Of a stretch of 43,340 nt of DNA, positions 17,751 through 27,400 are shown in pieces. Source of the stretch: Planctomicrobium piriforme (GTDB taxonomy: Bacteria > Planctomycetota > Planctomycetia > Planctomycetales > Planctomycetaceae). A program made the position numbers and the translations under genes. How positions within the stretch are numbered: position 1 is the first letter of the stretch; each line of letters begins with the position of its first letter. The DNA lies in NCBI GenBank assembly GCA_945860955.1, contig CAMATH010000067.1:1-43340 (forward strand), written 5' to 3'. Under the pieces are notes generated by a model, which worked only from the letters and a program-made list of their open reading frames with translations, was not told the origin of the DNA and made no database searches.

Positions 17751-20002
17751 CACATCGCATCCCGGTGATTGTGTGGCAGACGCCCACGGGAACGTTCACG
17801 GCCACAACGCTCGATGGTCCCCGCGCGTCGGCCGTCGACGTCACGCCGGTCGACGCGCTGGCGCAACTGAAGGCGTACCTTGTTTGGCTCTTTCGACAGC
17901 ACGAAGGGGAACCCGCCGACCTGCGTGAGCCGGAACTGCGCGACTACAAGATTCGAGTCCGTCCTGAATACCGCACGACCAACGACAGCGTCTTTCCGGT
18001 CGGCGAAACCGTGCAGATCCATGTGACCGCAGTCTTGGGAAAACGCCGCGATGGTTCTGGAGTCTGCATTTTTCCCACTCTGGGACACCGCTTCACCTAT
18101 CAACCAACCGACCCGCTGAATGAACTGATCAACGACGCCGTCGCTCAATCTCTGGGGCGTTGTACACCGCAGGAACTCGTGCTGCGACTGGCACCGCCCC
18201 AAATCAGCCTGTCGGCGATTCACCTGCAAGACCGCCGTTCGCGTTCGAACGACGAGGAATTCGCGCCACCCGTTCTCACACGGGTCGCCGACCGGCTGGG
18301 GCAGCGGAATCGCTGGCTGCGCTCACCACGCGGTATCGGACGCGAACCACTGGTGCGTTCTCTGGCCGACCGGCTGACCACCGGCCGGGCGAGCCTTTTG
18401 ATTCTGGGGGAATCGGGGGTTGGAAAGTCGACCGTCATCACCGAAGCGGCATTGCTGTTGCGGCGGGATCTCAAACGCGATTCCGAGTCGCCACCACCTG
18501 TGTTGTGGCAGACGAGCGCCCGCCGGCTGATCGCGGGAATGATGTACCTGGGACAGTGGCAGGAACGGGTTGAACAGGTGATCGCGGCACTCGGAAACAA
18601 CGCCGCCGTGTTGTGTGTGGAGAATCTGCTTGACCTGGTGCGGACCGGTAACGAGCAGCCCGCGGCCAGCGTCGCCGCGTTTCTGATTCCGTACCTGGAG
18701 CGGGGCGAACTGCGACTGGTCGCCGAGGTGACACCGCGGGAACTCGACGCCTGTCGTCGCCTGCTTCCGGGATTGGCCGACCTTTTTGAAGTCGTTCGCG
18801 TGCCGGATTTTTCCCCCACCGAGGCCCGGACCGTGCTGGAACAGATGCTGATCACAGGTTCTCGGCAATATCATCTGGAGGCCGAAGCGGGACTGGCGGA
18901 ACTGATCCAGCGGCTGTTCCGGCGATTCGTCCCGTACGCGACGTTTCCCGGGAGAGTCGCGCAATTCACCAGGAGGATGCTGCACGAGCGACGATCTGTG
19001 GGGGCCACCCATGTTAACACTGCCGACGTTCTCGCTCAGTTTCGACACGACACCGGGCTCCCCAACGTTCTGTTGCGTGACGACATCCCGTTACCACAGG
19101 GAGAGGTGCTGAATCACTTCCAGTCACAAATCCTTGGGCAGCCGGCCGCTTGCCAGGCCGCCGCGCATGTGGTGACGATGGTCAAGACCGGCCTCAACGA
19201 TCCGCGTCGGCCGCTGGGAGTTCTGTTGTTCTGCGGCCCGACCGGTGTGGGAAAGACCGAAATGGCCAAGGCGCTCGCCCGGTACCTGTTCGGAGATCGC
19301 GACGCCCACGAGCGGCTGGTCCGTCTCGATATGAGCGAATATTCGGGCTTCGGGGCCGCCGAGCGGCTGGTCTCCAGCTCCAACGGCGAAGTGAGCGAAT
19401 TCATCCGCAAGATGCGCAGGCAACCGTTCGCCGTCGTGTTGTTTGATGAAATCGAGAAGGCCGCACCCGAGGTTCACGATGCGCTGCTGGGTCTTTTGGA
19501 CGAAGGTCGACTGACAGATCGATTCGGGCGGACTACGAACTTCCAGAGCGCGGTAGTGATTCTGACGAGCAACGTCGGCAGTGACCGCGCGACCGGCGTG
19601 GGGTTTGACTCGTCGGCCCCCGCGTCGCTGGAGAAGATTGTCCTGTCGGAATTCCGCCCGGAATTCGTCAATCGCCTCGACGCGATTGTGTCGTTCGTCG
19701 CGCTCGACACCGAGACCATCAGTCGACTGGCCGAACGGGAATTGGAATCGGTCGCGAAACGGGAGGGGCTGGCCAAGATGGGATTGAAGCTCACTTGGAC
19801 CGCGGACGTGGTCGCACATCTGGCACGAGTCGGGTGCGATCTGCGGTATGGAGCGCGACCGTTGCAGCGCGCGGTGGAACGGCAGGTCGTTGCGGTCGTG
19901 GCCGAGTGGCGGCTGGAACATCCGCAGGTCGCCGACTCACAAATCGTCCTGGAACTGCGAAACGGCGCGGTCGTCGTGCGGCCAGTCTTTCGAAGAATGT
20001 AG
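17747..20002 (+). CDS. Clp/Hsp100-like double-AAA+ ATPase C (751 aa)
   Basis: Third and shortest paralogue. A different N-domain of about 190 residues begins with IPVIVWQTPTGTFTATTL, a strand-rich start that recalls small HicB-like folds. AAA-1: GESGVGKS at 221-228, VLCVEN (Glu292-Asn293) instead of DE, so both Walker B acids are changed, and pore loop GMMYLGQW with Tyr267. AAA-2: GPTGVGKT (497-504), VVLFDEIEK (Asp567, Glu568), LTSNVG sensor-1, FVNRLD Arg finger, GARPLQR sensor-2. In place of the D2 pore loop is VSSSNGEVSEF. The protein ends soon after sensor-2 and has no C-terminal extension, unlike A and B. A mixed ring of A, B and C is an attractive but untested idea. Confidence 0.9.
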   Translation: MTHRIPVIVWQTPTGTFTATTLDGPRASAVDVTPVDALAQLKAYLVWLFRQHEGEPADLREPELRDYKIRVRPEYRTTNDSVFPVGETVQIHVTAVLGKRRDGSGVCIFPTLGHRFTYQPTDPLNELINDAVAQSLGRCTPQELVLRLAPPQISLSAIHLQDRRSRSNDEEFAPPVLTRVADRLGQRNRWLRSPRGIGREPLVRSLADRLTTGRASLLILGESGVGKSTVITEAALLLRRDLKRDSESPPPVLWQTSARRLIAGMMYLGQWQERVEQVIAALGNNAAVLCVENLLDLVRTGNEQPAASVAAFLIPYLERGELRLVAEVTPRELDACRRLLPGLADLFEVVRVPDFSPTEARTVLEQMLITGSRQYHLEAEAGLAELIQRLFRRFVPYATFPGRVAQFTRRMLHERRSVGATHVNTADVLAQFRHDTGLPNVLLRDDIPLPQGEVLNHFQSQILGQPAACQAAAHVVTMVKTGLNDPRRPLGVLLFCGPTGVGKTEMAKALARYLFGDRDAHERLVRLDMSEYSGFGAAERLVSSSNGEVSEFIRKMRRQPFAVVLFDEIEKAAPEVHDALLGLLDEGRLTDRFGRTTNFQSAVVILTSNVGSDRATGVGFDSSAPASLEKIVLSEFRPEFVNRLDAIVSFVALDTETISRLAERELESVAKREGLAKMGLKLTWTADVVAHLARVGCDLRYGARPLQRAVERQVVAVVAEWRLEHPQVADSQIVLELRNGAVVVRPVFRRM

Positions 20003-20415
20003 CCCGCATTCTCTGAGTGCGCGGCCCCATGTGCAATCTCCGTCGCTCGACGCACTCTGGGCTGGCGCAACCCCCCAATCGAACCGTCCGTCGCGAAATG
20101 AATTGGACGCCGTAGGGGCTTCGCCTCTTCGCCGGGACGCGCGCCATTCCGCGACGCCCCTCGTCGTGTTGTTTTTTTTACAGGATCTAAATTCGTTGTG
20201 AGTTCTGGGGCAGCCCACAGTGCGCTGTCTTGCTGGCGGAGGCACAGCGGGCCAGTCTTTCAGAGAAAGACGGCTACGATGCCCACCCTCTACTCGACAC
20301 CCCACCCATCAATGATTACCATTGCAATGTTGTTCTCTACGTTGCGTACCGTGTCCCGAACCGATTTCGTGGCAGACGTGACTTCTGTGTGTGTCTTCAA
20401 CAGGCCTCCGCCAAG
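20003..20415. other. Intergenic region with a fragment of a dispersed hairpin repeat
   Basis: No gene is seen. Bases about 20000-20036 (GTAGCCCGCATTCTCTGAGT followed by GCGCGGCCCCATGTGC) are related to a segment of the tandem repeat at 36619 and 36874, which has CACTCTCTGAGTGCC. A T-rich run (TTGTTTTTTTTA, near 20169-20180) follows, but without a clear hairpin immediately before it. Confidence 0.5.
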
Positions 20416-23040
20416 ATGAAGCATCTGACGAACGCTCTTCTGTGCGCGAGCGCGTGGCTGCTGGCCGCGACCTGCTCTGCGGCGGATGCGCCGCGCGTCG
20501 ATCGCGCGGAACCCGATACGGCGGCGGTTATCGGACAACCGATCGCACTGGCGGTACAACCCGAAGCGATTCGTCTGGTCGGGCCGCGATCCATGCGGCA
20601 ACTCCTCGTCACGGGTCGTTATGCCGACGGCAGTGAACGCGATCTGACGCGACTCTGCGATTTGCGCGTTGAGAATCCGGCTCTGGCGGCGGTAAGTCGC
20701 GGTGGATTGATCACACCAGTGCCGCGCTCAGAGGAAGTGCGGACCCAGCCCGCGCCCAAGTCCGGCGAAACAGTTCTGGTCATTGAAGCGGGGGGCGCGT
20801 CGTTGCGAGTCCCCGTGTCGGTGAGCGATCTCGACAAGCCGCAACCGGCCAGTTTTCGGCACGAATTCATCGCGGCGTTCAACGTCGCGGGATGCAACGC
20901 GGGGGCCTGCCATGGAATTCCCAGCGGGCGGGGGGGATTTAAGTTGAGCCTGCGCGGATACGATCCCGGTGCCGACTATCTCGAGTTGACCCACTCGGCA
21001 CTCGGCCGGCGCACCAATCGCTTTGACGTCGATGCGAGCCTGATCCTCAAAAAGGGACTCGCGCAGGTTCCGCACGAAGGGGGAAAACGATTTACCTCGG
21101 TGAATCAAGTGCCGGAACAGATTGTGCGTGCCTGGCTGGCCGAAGGGGCCCGCGATGACTCCGCCGGCCTGCCCGCGCTCACCAAAATTGAGGTGTTGCC
21201 ACGCGATCGCGTGCAGCTCGCTCCCGCCCGCTGGCAGCAATTGGTGGTCCTGGCACATTTCTCGGATGGCAGCGTGCGCGACGTCACCCGGCTGACCGCG
21301 TTCAGCAGTAGCGACGAGGGAATCGCCAGTGTCGATTCGACCGGACTGGTCGAGATGAAGCAGACGGGTGAGGCGGCGATCTTGTGCCGATATCTCGACA
21401 TCATCGAATGCGCCCGACTCACCTACCTCAAGCCCCGTCCGGGATTCGCCTGGGTTGACCCGCCGGAGAACAACGCGGTTGACCGCCATGTATTCGCCAA
21501 ACTCAAACTGCTGAACATCGCGCCGGCCGGATTGTGTACCGACGACGAGTTCATTCGGCGGGTGCATCTCGACATCGCGGGCATTCTGCCGACGCCGCAT
21601 GCGTGCCGCGAGTTTTCGCAAGACTCCTCGTCCGACAAGCGGGAGCGGTTGGTCGACCAATTGCTCGAACGTTCGGAATTCGCCGACTTTTGGACGTACA
21701 AGTGGCTCGACGTTCTCCGTTCCAATCGGCTCAAGATTCAAATCAAAGGAAGCCACGCCTATCGGCAATGGCTGCGAAGTCACGTCGAACGGAATACCCC
21801 TTGGAACGAAGTCGTCAAGGAATTGTTGACGGCGACCGGCAGCACGTTCGCGAGTCCGGCGGCGAACTATTACCGCGGTCCGTACGACAACGGGGCGGCG
21901 GTGGTCAATGACCCGCAAAGCCTCGCCGAGAGTACCGCGCAGCTCTTTTTTGGCATCCGCCTGCAATGCGCGAAGTGTCACAACCATCCATTCGAGCGAT
22001 GGACCCAAAACGACTACTACCACATGGCGGCGTGGTTCTCGCAGCTCAAGGCGAAGCCCGATGCCGACTTCCCCGGGAGTCCGCCGCAGCCTTATCCCTG
22101 GCAGTTGCGTGAAAACTCGCTTGTGATTTTCTCGGCAGGAACGGGTGAAGTCGCACACCCGCAATTGGGGCGTCCCCTCCCGCCGAAAGTGCTGGGAATG
22201 CCGGCTCCCGCCATCGCGGCTGGAGCCGACCGCCGGGTCGCTTTGGCGGAGCAGGTCACCTCGCCCGACAACCCGCATTTCGCGCGGGCGACGGTCAACC
22301 GCATTTGGTTCCATCTGCTGGGACGCGGGATCGTCGATCCTCCCGATGATTTCCGCGATTCGAATCCGTCGGCCAACGACGCGCTGCTCGACATGCTGGC
22401 CCGCGATTTAGTGTCGGGGAGTTTCGATGTCAAACGAACCATCCGAACCATCGCGAATTCGCGAACCTATCAACTCAGTTCACATGCTCCTCCCAGTGAC
22501 ACCGACGGCGAAAAATACTTCGCGCACGCGAGCGTCAAACGGAAGCGACTGTCGGCGGAACTGTTGATGGACGCGGTCTGCGCGGCGACCGGCGCGGCGG
22601 AAGATTTCACAGAGATCCCCGCCGGCACACGGGCCGTTCAGCTTCCCGATGGCCAGGTGATCTACACGGGGGGACGCTACGCCTCGTGGGATCGCCACCC
22701 GTTCCTGAAAGCGTTCGGCCAGCCCGCCCGCGAGGCGGCCTGCGAATGTGAACGGGAGGGGGATATCAATCTTGCGCGGGCGCTGGAGCTGCGCAACGGC
22801 GAATACATCCTGGGAAAACTGCGTGTCCCCGAGAATCGCATCGGGCGACTGCTGGCTGCGAAAACCCCGGATGCCGAACTGATTGACGAATTGTTCCTGG
22901 CGACACTGTCGCGATTGCCGCTTTCCGACGAACGCCGCGCGGCGCTCGATCATGTCGCGAACGCGGCCGACAAACGCGGGGCCTGGGAAGACGTGCAGTG
23001 GGCACTGCTCAACACCAACGAATTTCTGTTTCGACACTGA
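20416..23040 (+). CDS. DUF1549/DUF1553 secreted cytochrome-like protein with Ig-like repeats
   Basis: 874 residues from ATG 20416, chosen because it gives a clean signal peptide (KHLTNALLCASAWLLAATCS, cleaved near SAA). Two BIG2-type Ig-like stretches (about 45-140 and 255-345, LLVTGRYADGSERDLT and VVLAHFSDGSVRDVT) flank a segment with GCNAGACHG. DUF1549 follows (IRRVHLDIAGILPTP ... LERSEFADFW) with LQCAKCHNHPFERW, a CxxCH heme-binding motif. DUF1553 completes the protein (TVNRIWFHLLGRGIVDPPDDF). These planctomycete proteins are exported and nearly always precede a DUF1501 gene, as here (28 bases downstream). Their role is not established; a link to extracellular redox or polysaccharide metabolism is usually assumed. 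Confidence 0.92.
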   Translation: MKHLTNALLCASAWLLAATCSAADAPRVDRAEPDTAAVIGQPIALAVQPEAIRLVGPRSMRQLLVTGRYADGSERDLTRLCDLRVENPALAAVSRGGLITPVPRSEEVRTQPAPKSGETVLVIEAGGASLRVPVSVSDLDKPQPASFRHEFIAAFNVAGCNAGACHGIPSGRGGFKLSLRGYDPGADYLELTHSALGRRTNRFDVDASLILKKGLAQVPHEGGKRFTSVNQVPEQIVRAWLAEGARDDSAGLPALTKIEVLPRDRVQLAPARWQQLVVLAHFSDGSVRDVTRLTAFSSSDEGIASVDSTGLVEMKQTGEAAILCRYLDIIECARLTYLKPRPGFAWVDPPENNAVDRHVFAKLKLLNIAPAGLCTDDEFIRRVHLDIAGILPTPHACREFSQDSSSDKRERLVDQLLERSEFADFWTYKWLDVLRSNRLKIQIKGSHAYRQWLRSHVERNTPWNEVVKELLTATGSTFASPAANYYRGPYDNGAAVVNDPQSLAESTAQLFFGIRLQCAKCHNHPFERWTQNDYYHMAAWFSQLKAKPDADFPGSPPQPYPWQLRENSLVIFSAGTGEVAHPQLGRPLPPKVLGMPAPAIAAGADRRVALAEQVTSPDNPHFARATVNRIWFHLLGRGIVDPPDDFRDSNPSANDALLDMLARDLVSGSFDVKRTIRTIANSRTYQLSSHAPPSDTDGEKYFAHASVKRKRLSAELLMDAVCAATGAAEDFTEIPAGTRAVQLPDGQVIYTGGRYASWDRHPFLKAFGQPAREAACECEREGDINLARALELRNGEYILGKLRVPENRIGRLLAAKTPDAELIDELFLATLSRLPLSDERRAALDHVANAADKRGAWEDVQWALLNTNEFLFRH

Positions 23041-23068
23041 GTTGTCTTGAAGGCTGGGAGAACCGACC

Positions 23069-24478
23069 ATGCTCACCCTGTTGGGAAGTGAACGCCGAAT
23101 GTGCGACGGGTTGACGCGTCGCGAGACGTTGAAAGCGGGCGCGCTCTCTCTGTTGGGGGGAGCGTTCAATCTCCCGTCGCTGATGGCGCTGGAACAGAGC
23201 AACCTGGTCCGTCCGGGGAAGGCGAAGAGTGTCATCCTGTTGTACTTGTTGGGTGGAGCCCCGACGCAGGACATGTATGACCTGAAGCCCGCCGCTCCGG
23301 AAAAGATCCGTGGGGAGTTCCAGCCGATCGATACGAACGTGCCGGGGATTCAGATTGGCGAGCTGTTGCCCCGGTCGGCACAGTGGATGCACAAGACGGC
23401 GATTGTGCGGTCGGTGAATCACAAGGCGGGGTGCCATAATCCGCTGCCGAGCTACACCGGTTACGAAATCACGCTCGCGGATATCACCAGCACCAAAGAC
23501 ACGTATCCCCCCAGCATGGGATCGGTGTGTGAGTCGCTTCGTCCGCCGACCAAAGATCTTCCCGACTATGTCTACCTGCCAAACTACGCTGGCGCGGGGA
23601 ACGCGGGGGGCACGGTGCGCTACCCCGGTCCGTACGCCGGCTTCCTCGGAAAACGGTACGATCCGCTCTTCTCGGAGTTCGACAAACTCAAGCACCGCAC
23701 GCTGGGGAAGATGAAGGTGCTGGACGGCGAGCCGTACCTGTCGCGCAACACCCGTCTCGCTGACGGCATCACGCTCGATTCGCTGGAAAAGCGCGAGAGC
23801 CTGTTACGGCAGTTCAACCAGAACCAGCGGCGTCTGGAGGGGAGCGGAGCGCTCGACGATGTCGATCGTATCCAGCAGCGGGCGTTGAGTCTGCTGACCT
23901 CCACCAAGCTGAAAAGTGCCTTTGACCTCAGTACGGCCGACGCCAAACTGCGAGACCGGTACGACCGCACGTTATTCGGGGCGAGCGCGTTGATTGGCAA
24001 ACGGCTGGTCGAAGCGGGCGTGCGGTTTGTGAACGTCACCTGGGACTTTCCCGGGGACAATTCGTGGGACACGCACGCCGACAATTTCAACTGGCTGCGC
24101 GGCGCGCTCCCGTCGTTGGATCTCACCTACAGCGCGTTGCTCGAAGACCTGGAAGTCTCGGGGCTGCTGGACGAAACCCTGGTGGTGGTGATGAGTGACA
24201 TGGGCCGCACGCCGCAGGTCAATGCGAGCGCCGGTCGCGACCATTGGAGTTTCGCGTACAGCGTCCTCTTCGCGGGGGCGGGTGTGCGGGGAGGAACGGT
24301 GCATGGAGTGACCGATGGACACGCCGCCTATGTGAAGGATCGACCGGTCAGCACCAGCGACATCTGCGCCACAATCTACCACCTGCTGGGGATCGACCCG
24401 GATATGAAAGTCTACGACAATGACCGCCCGGTCGCGATCGCGCACGGGGGGAAGGTGATCAGCGAGATTCTGGGATAG
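23069..24478 (+). CDS. DUF1501 family exported protein
   Basis: 469 residues. A GGGAG sequence about ten bases before ATG 23069 supports this start, although ATG 23099 would also leave the Tat-type leader intact (LTRRETLKAGALSLLGGAF). The body belongs to the DUF1501 branch of the alkaline-phosphatase/sulfatase fold: LYLLGGAPTQDMYDLKP near the start, GVRFVNVTWDFPGDNSWDTH and VVVMSDMGRTPQV in the second half, and GRDHWSFAYSVLFAG. It forms a pair with the DUF1549/1553 gene. Its last 20 bases overlap the end of the convergent PVC cytochrome-like gene. Confidence 0.92.
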   Translation: MLTLLGSERRMCDGLTRRETLKAGALSLLGGAFNLPSLMALEQSNLVRPGKAKSVILLYLLGGAPTQDMYDLKPAAPEKIRGEFQPIDTNVPGIQIGELLPRSAQWMHKTAIVRSVNHKAGCHNPLPSYTGYEITLADITSTKDTYPPSMGSVCESLRPPTKDLPDYVYLPNYAGAGNAGGTVRYPGPYAGFLGKRYDPLFSEFDKLKHRTLGKMKVLDGEPYLSRNTRLADGITLDSLEKRESLLRQFNQNQRRLEGSGALDDVDRIQQRALSLLTSTKLKSAFDLSTADAKLRDRYDRTLFGASALIGKRLVEAGVRFVNVTWDFPGDNSWDTHADNFNWLRGALPSLDLTYSALLEDLEVSGLLDETLVVVMSDMGRTPQVNASAGRDHWSFAYSVLFAGAGVRGGTVHGVTDGHAAYVKDRPVSTSDICATIYHLLGIDPDMKVYDNDRPVAIAHGGKVISEILG

Positions 24479-27400
24479 GTTGGCTTCGCAGAAAACCAAA
24501 CAGATCCCGGATCTGCTCCTTCGTCAGTTGATCCAACTGTCCCTCCGGCATGATCGAGGTGGCCGACTCTTGAATTGATTCCACATCCCCGGCGGCAATG
24601 ACCACCTGTTTCGCATCCGTCTGCAACACAATTCGAATCGCCGACTTTTCCAGCACGATTCCCGTCAGCACCAGGCCATTCCGGGTTTCGACCAACGACA
24701 TCCGATAGTCCTGTGACACCTCGGCACTCGGGTCAACGAGATTCGACAACAGGTATTCCAGATCCGAACGGTTCGTGCCAGTCAGATCAGGACCGATCGC
24801 CCCCCCTTCGCCACGCAGTTTGTGGCAGTTGCCGCACAGTTTGCCAAACACCCTGCCACCGTTTTCGACGTCGGCTCCCGAGAGAAACGTCGTGGTGAGG
24901 AGTTTCGTATACCGTGCGACCGTTTCTTTCTTTGCCGGGTCGGCACCGCGCACAGTTCCCCAGACTTTTCCCAGGCGTTCGGTGAGCCGTTTGTCGCTCA
25001 GCGCGACAATCTGCCGCGCCGTGTAGGCCGAGACGTCGCTCCGCGGTATCGACTGATTCTCGAGCGAGTCGAGCAGATGCCGCGCGAAGTCGGGACGCGA
25101 CGCCAGCGTGGCAATCACCTCCTGTCGCTCTTCCCGGTTCAGCTCCGTGTAAAGCGCCAAGAGCTTACCTGGCGTTCGTGCGTCGGGAACGGTGGCCAGC
25201 CCCCGGATCGCGGCTCGCCGCACGTCGGGATCGGTCAACAATTCCTGCAAGGTCGCGGCCAAGTTGGGGATCTGCGCATCGACCAGCGATTCCACCGCCT
25301 CGATCCGCTCGGAGTTTGGAATCGCCTGATCTCCCGCGGCGCGCACCAGATCGCGCACTGCTTGGGCGTCGCCAAAACTCAACGCGAGTTCAACAACCCG
25401 CCGACGCGTCGCGCGATCCTCATCCTGGGCCAGCTTCGTATACACAGCCGACCACGCCTCAGGCAGCCGCAGCCCACGTTGTCCCCGAATGGAATCCCGC
25501 ATCCCCTTAAGCAGGTCGCGGGCCGCTTCCTCAGACGCGTTTCGCAGAGCGACGACGAGTGGCTCAAAATCACCGGCTCCCTTCCTGGAAAGCACGTGAT
25601 CCGCCGCCCGGCGCGCGATGAACTCGCGAACCAAGGGGACTTGCGCAGAGGACGCCAGCTCCAGCGCGCGGACCAGATCGGCCGGCACGAGCGGTTCGAT
25701 CCCGTACCAAAACATCAAGGGAAGATTGGCGTCGCTGGCGTCTTCAGGATGGCTCACCAGATTCCTGGCGATGTCCCAGCGCGACTCGAGTGGAATCCGC
25801 TGCAACGCAGCCGCGAGGGACAGCCTCACAACGGGGGACTTTTCATCGCGTGCCAGCTCTCGCATTCGGGCCAGCGCCTCGGGAGACGGTCGGCTTCCCT
25901 CGCATATCAACCGGACCGTCCAGCTTCTCAACTGTTCTTCGGGATCTCCCAGAAGACGGAGCAGGCGATCGTTCGTCAGCCCCAGCGTGACACGCAGCGT
26001 CCACAACGCCCGCAAGCGTTTTGACACCGGCTCACGCGGGGAATCCAGTACCGCCAGCAGCGCCGTGTGAACTGCCCCGTGATCCCCATCGGACTTCGAA
26101 GCCCGCTCGTGCAGCAGCCGCCGCGCGTGCGCGACGTACCATTCATTCCGATGCCACTGCAATTCCACAAGTTGTTCGTCAGAGAGCGCGGACAAATTCA
26201 CAGGCGGGGACGGTTCGTTCCCATAGCAGATCTTGTAGATGCGACCAGTGGCGGTCTCGGGCTTGTAAGTATGGCATTCACCGGTATCTGACCAGTCGGA
26301 AACAAACACATTCCCATCGGGTCCGGTCCGCAGCGTCACTCCCATGAACCAAGGGTCCGCTGAGATCATGAAATCGCGGTTGTGGCTGGCGGTGTATCCC
26401 GAACCGTGCCGGCGTAACTGGTCGTGGTTGATTCTCCGTCCATGGACATTGCACATCAACACGCCGTTCCGAAACGACTCGGGAAATCGATCTCCCAAAT
26501 AGACCAGAGTCCCGCAATGCGCGTGCCCCCCACCGAGCGCAAGGACTTCCGCTGTTTCACCGCGCATTTCGTTCGGCTTGCCGGTGGGGTAGTGCAAATG
26601 GTCGGCGATGGTCGGCAGGCGGTCGTAGGCGTACTGGCTCGAAGGGCGATTCCTCCAAGGTTCGTAATGCGCCCCCGGAATCACATGAAACAGGTGCGGA
26701 TTGACGCAATTCGAAACAAAGCACTCGCCGAACTCATCGAAGTCGACCCCCCAGGGATTCGTCGTTCCATCCGCGAAATTCTCAAACACACGCCGGGTCG
26801 GGTGAATGCGAAACACGCCCCCATCGCAGTGAATCCGCTGCTCTTGGGGAGTGCCGGGCGGACCGACGTCCGAGGGACTGGTCCTGCCGTGACCACCGTA
26901 AAGCCAGCCATCGGGTCCCCAGGTGAACCCGTTGACCAGGTTGTGTCGACTCTCTTTGTAGCCAAACCCGTCGAATACGATTTGCGGTTCGCCATCCGGT
27001 TTCAGATCGCCATCGCGATCGGGCACGAAATAGAGGTTGGGGGGCGAGACAACCCACACTCCGCCGAACCCGACCTCGACTCCTGTGATGTAGTTGAAGC
27101 CTTCATAGAAAATGGTCCGCGCGTCAGCTTTCCCGTCACCGTCAATGTCGGACAGAACCACTATCCGGTCGTTGCCGGTCGGTTTCCACTCGCCGTAATT
27201 GAGCGCCTCGGCGACAAACAACCGGCCCCGGTCATCGATACAAAACGAAACCGGCTGAACGACCTGTGGTTCCGCCGCGAAGACCGTCATCCGAAACCCG
27301 GCAGGCAAAATCGCCTGTCGGGCGGCTTCCGCGGGATCGAGCGGAGCGGGGGTCCGGTCGGCGGAGTGCGCACTGCGCCCCGGTATGAAATCGAGTCCCG

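Noticed and set aside
6563-20002. A single Hsp70 plus AAA+ operon
   Set aside because: A MenC-like gene, a pseudogene, a minus-strand gene and about 400 bases of repeat-containing DNA separate them, so they cannot be one simple transcript. A functional link remains possible but not as an operon.
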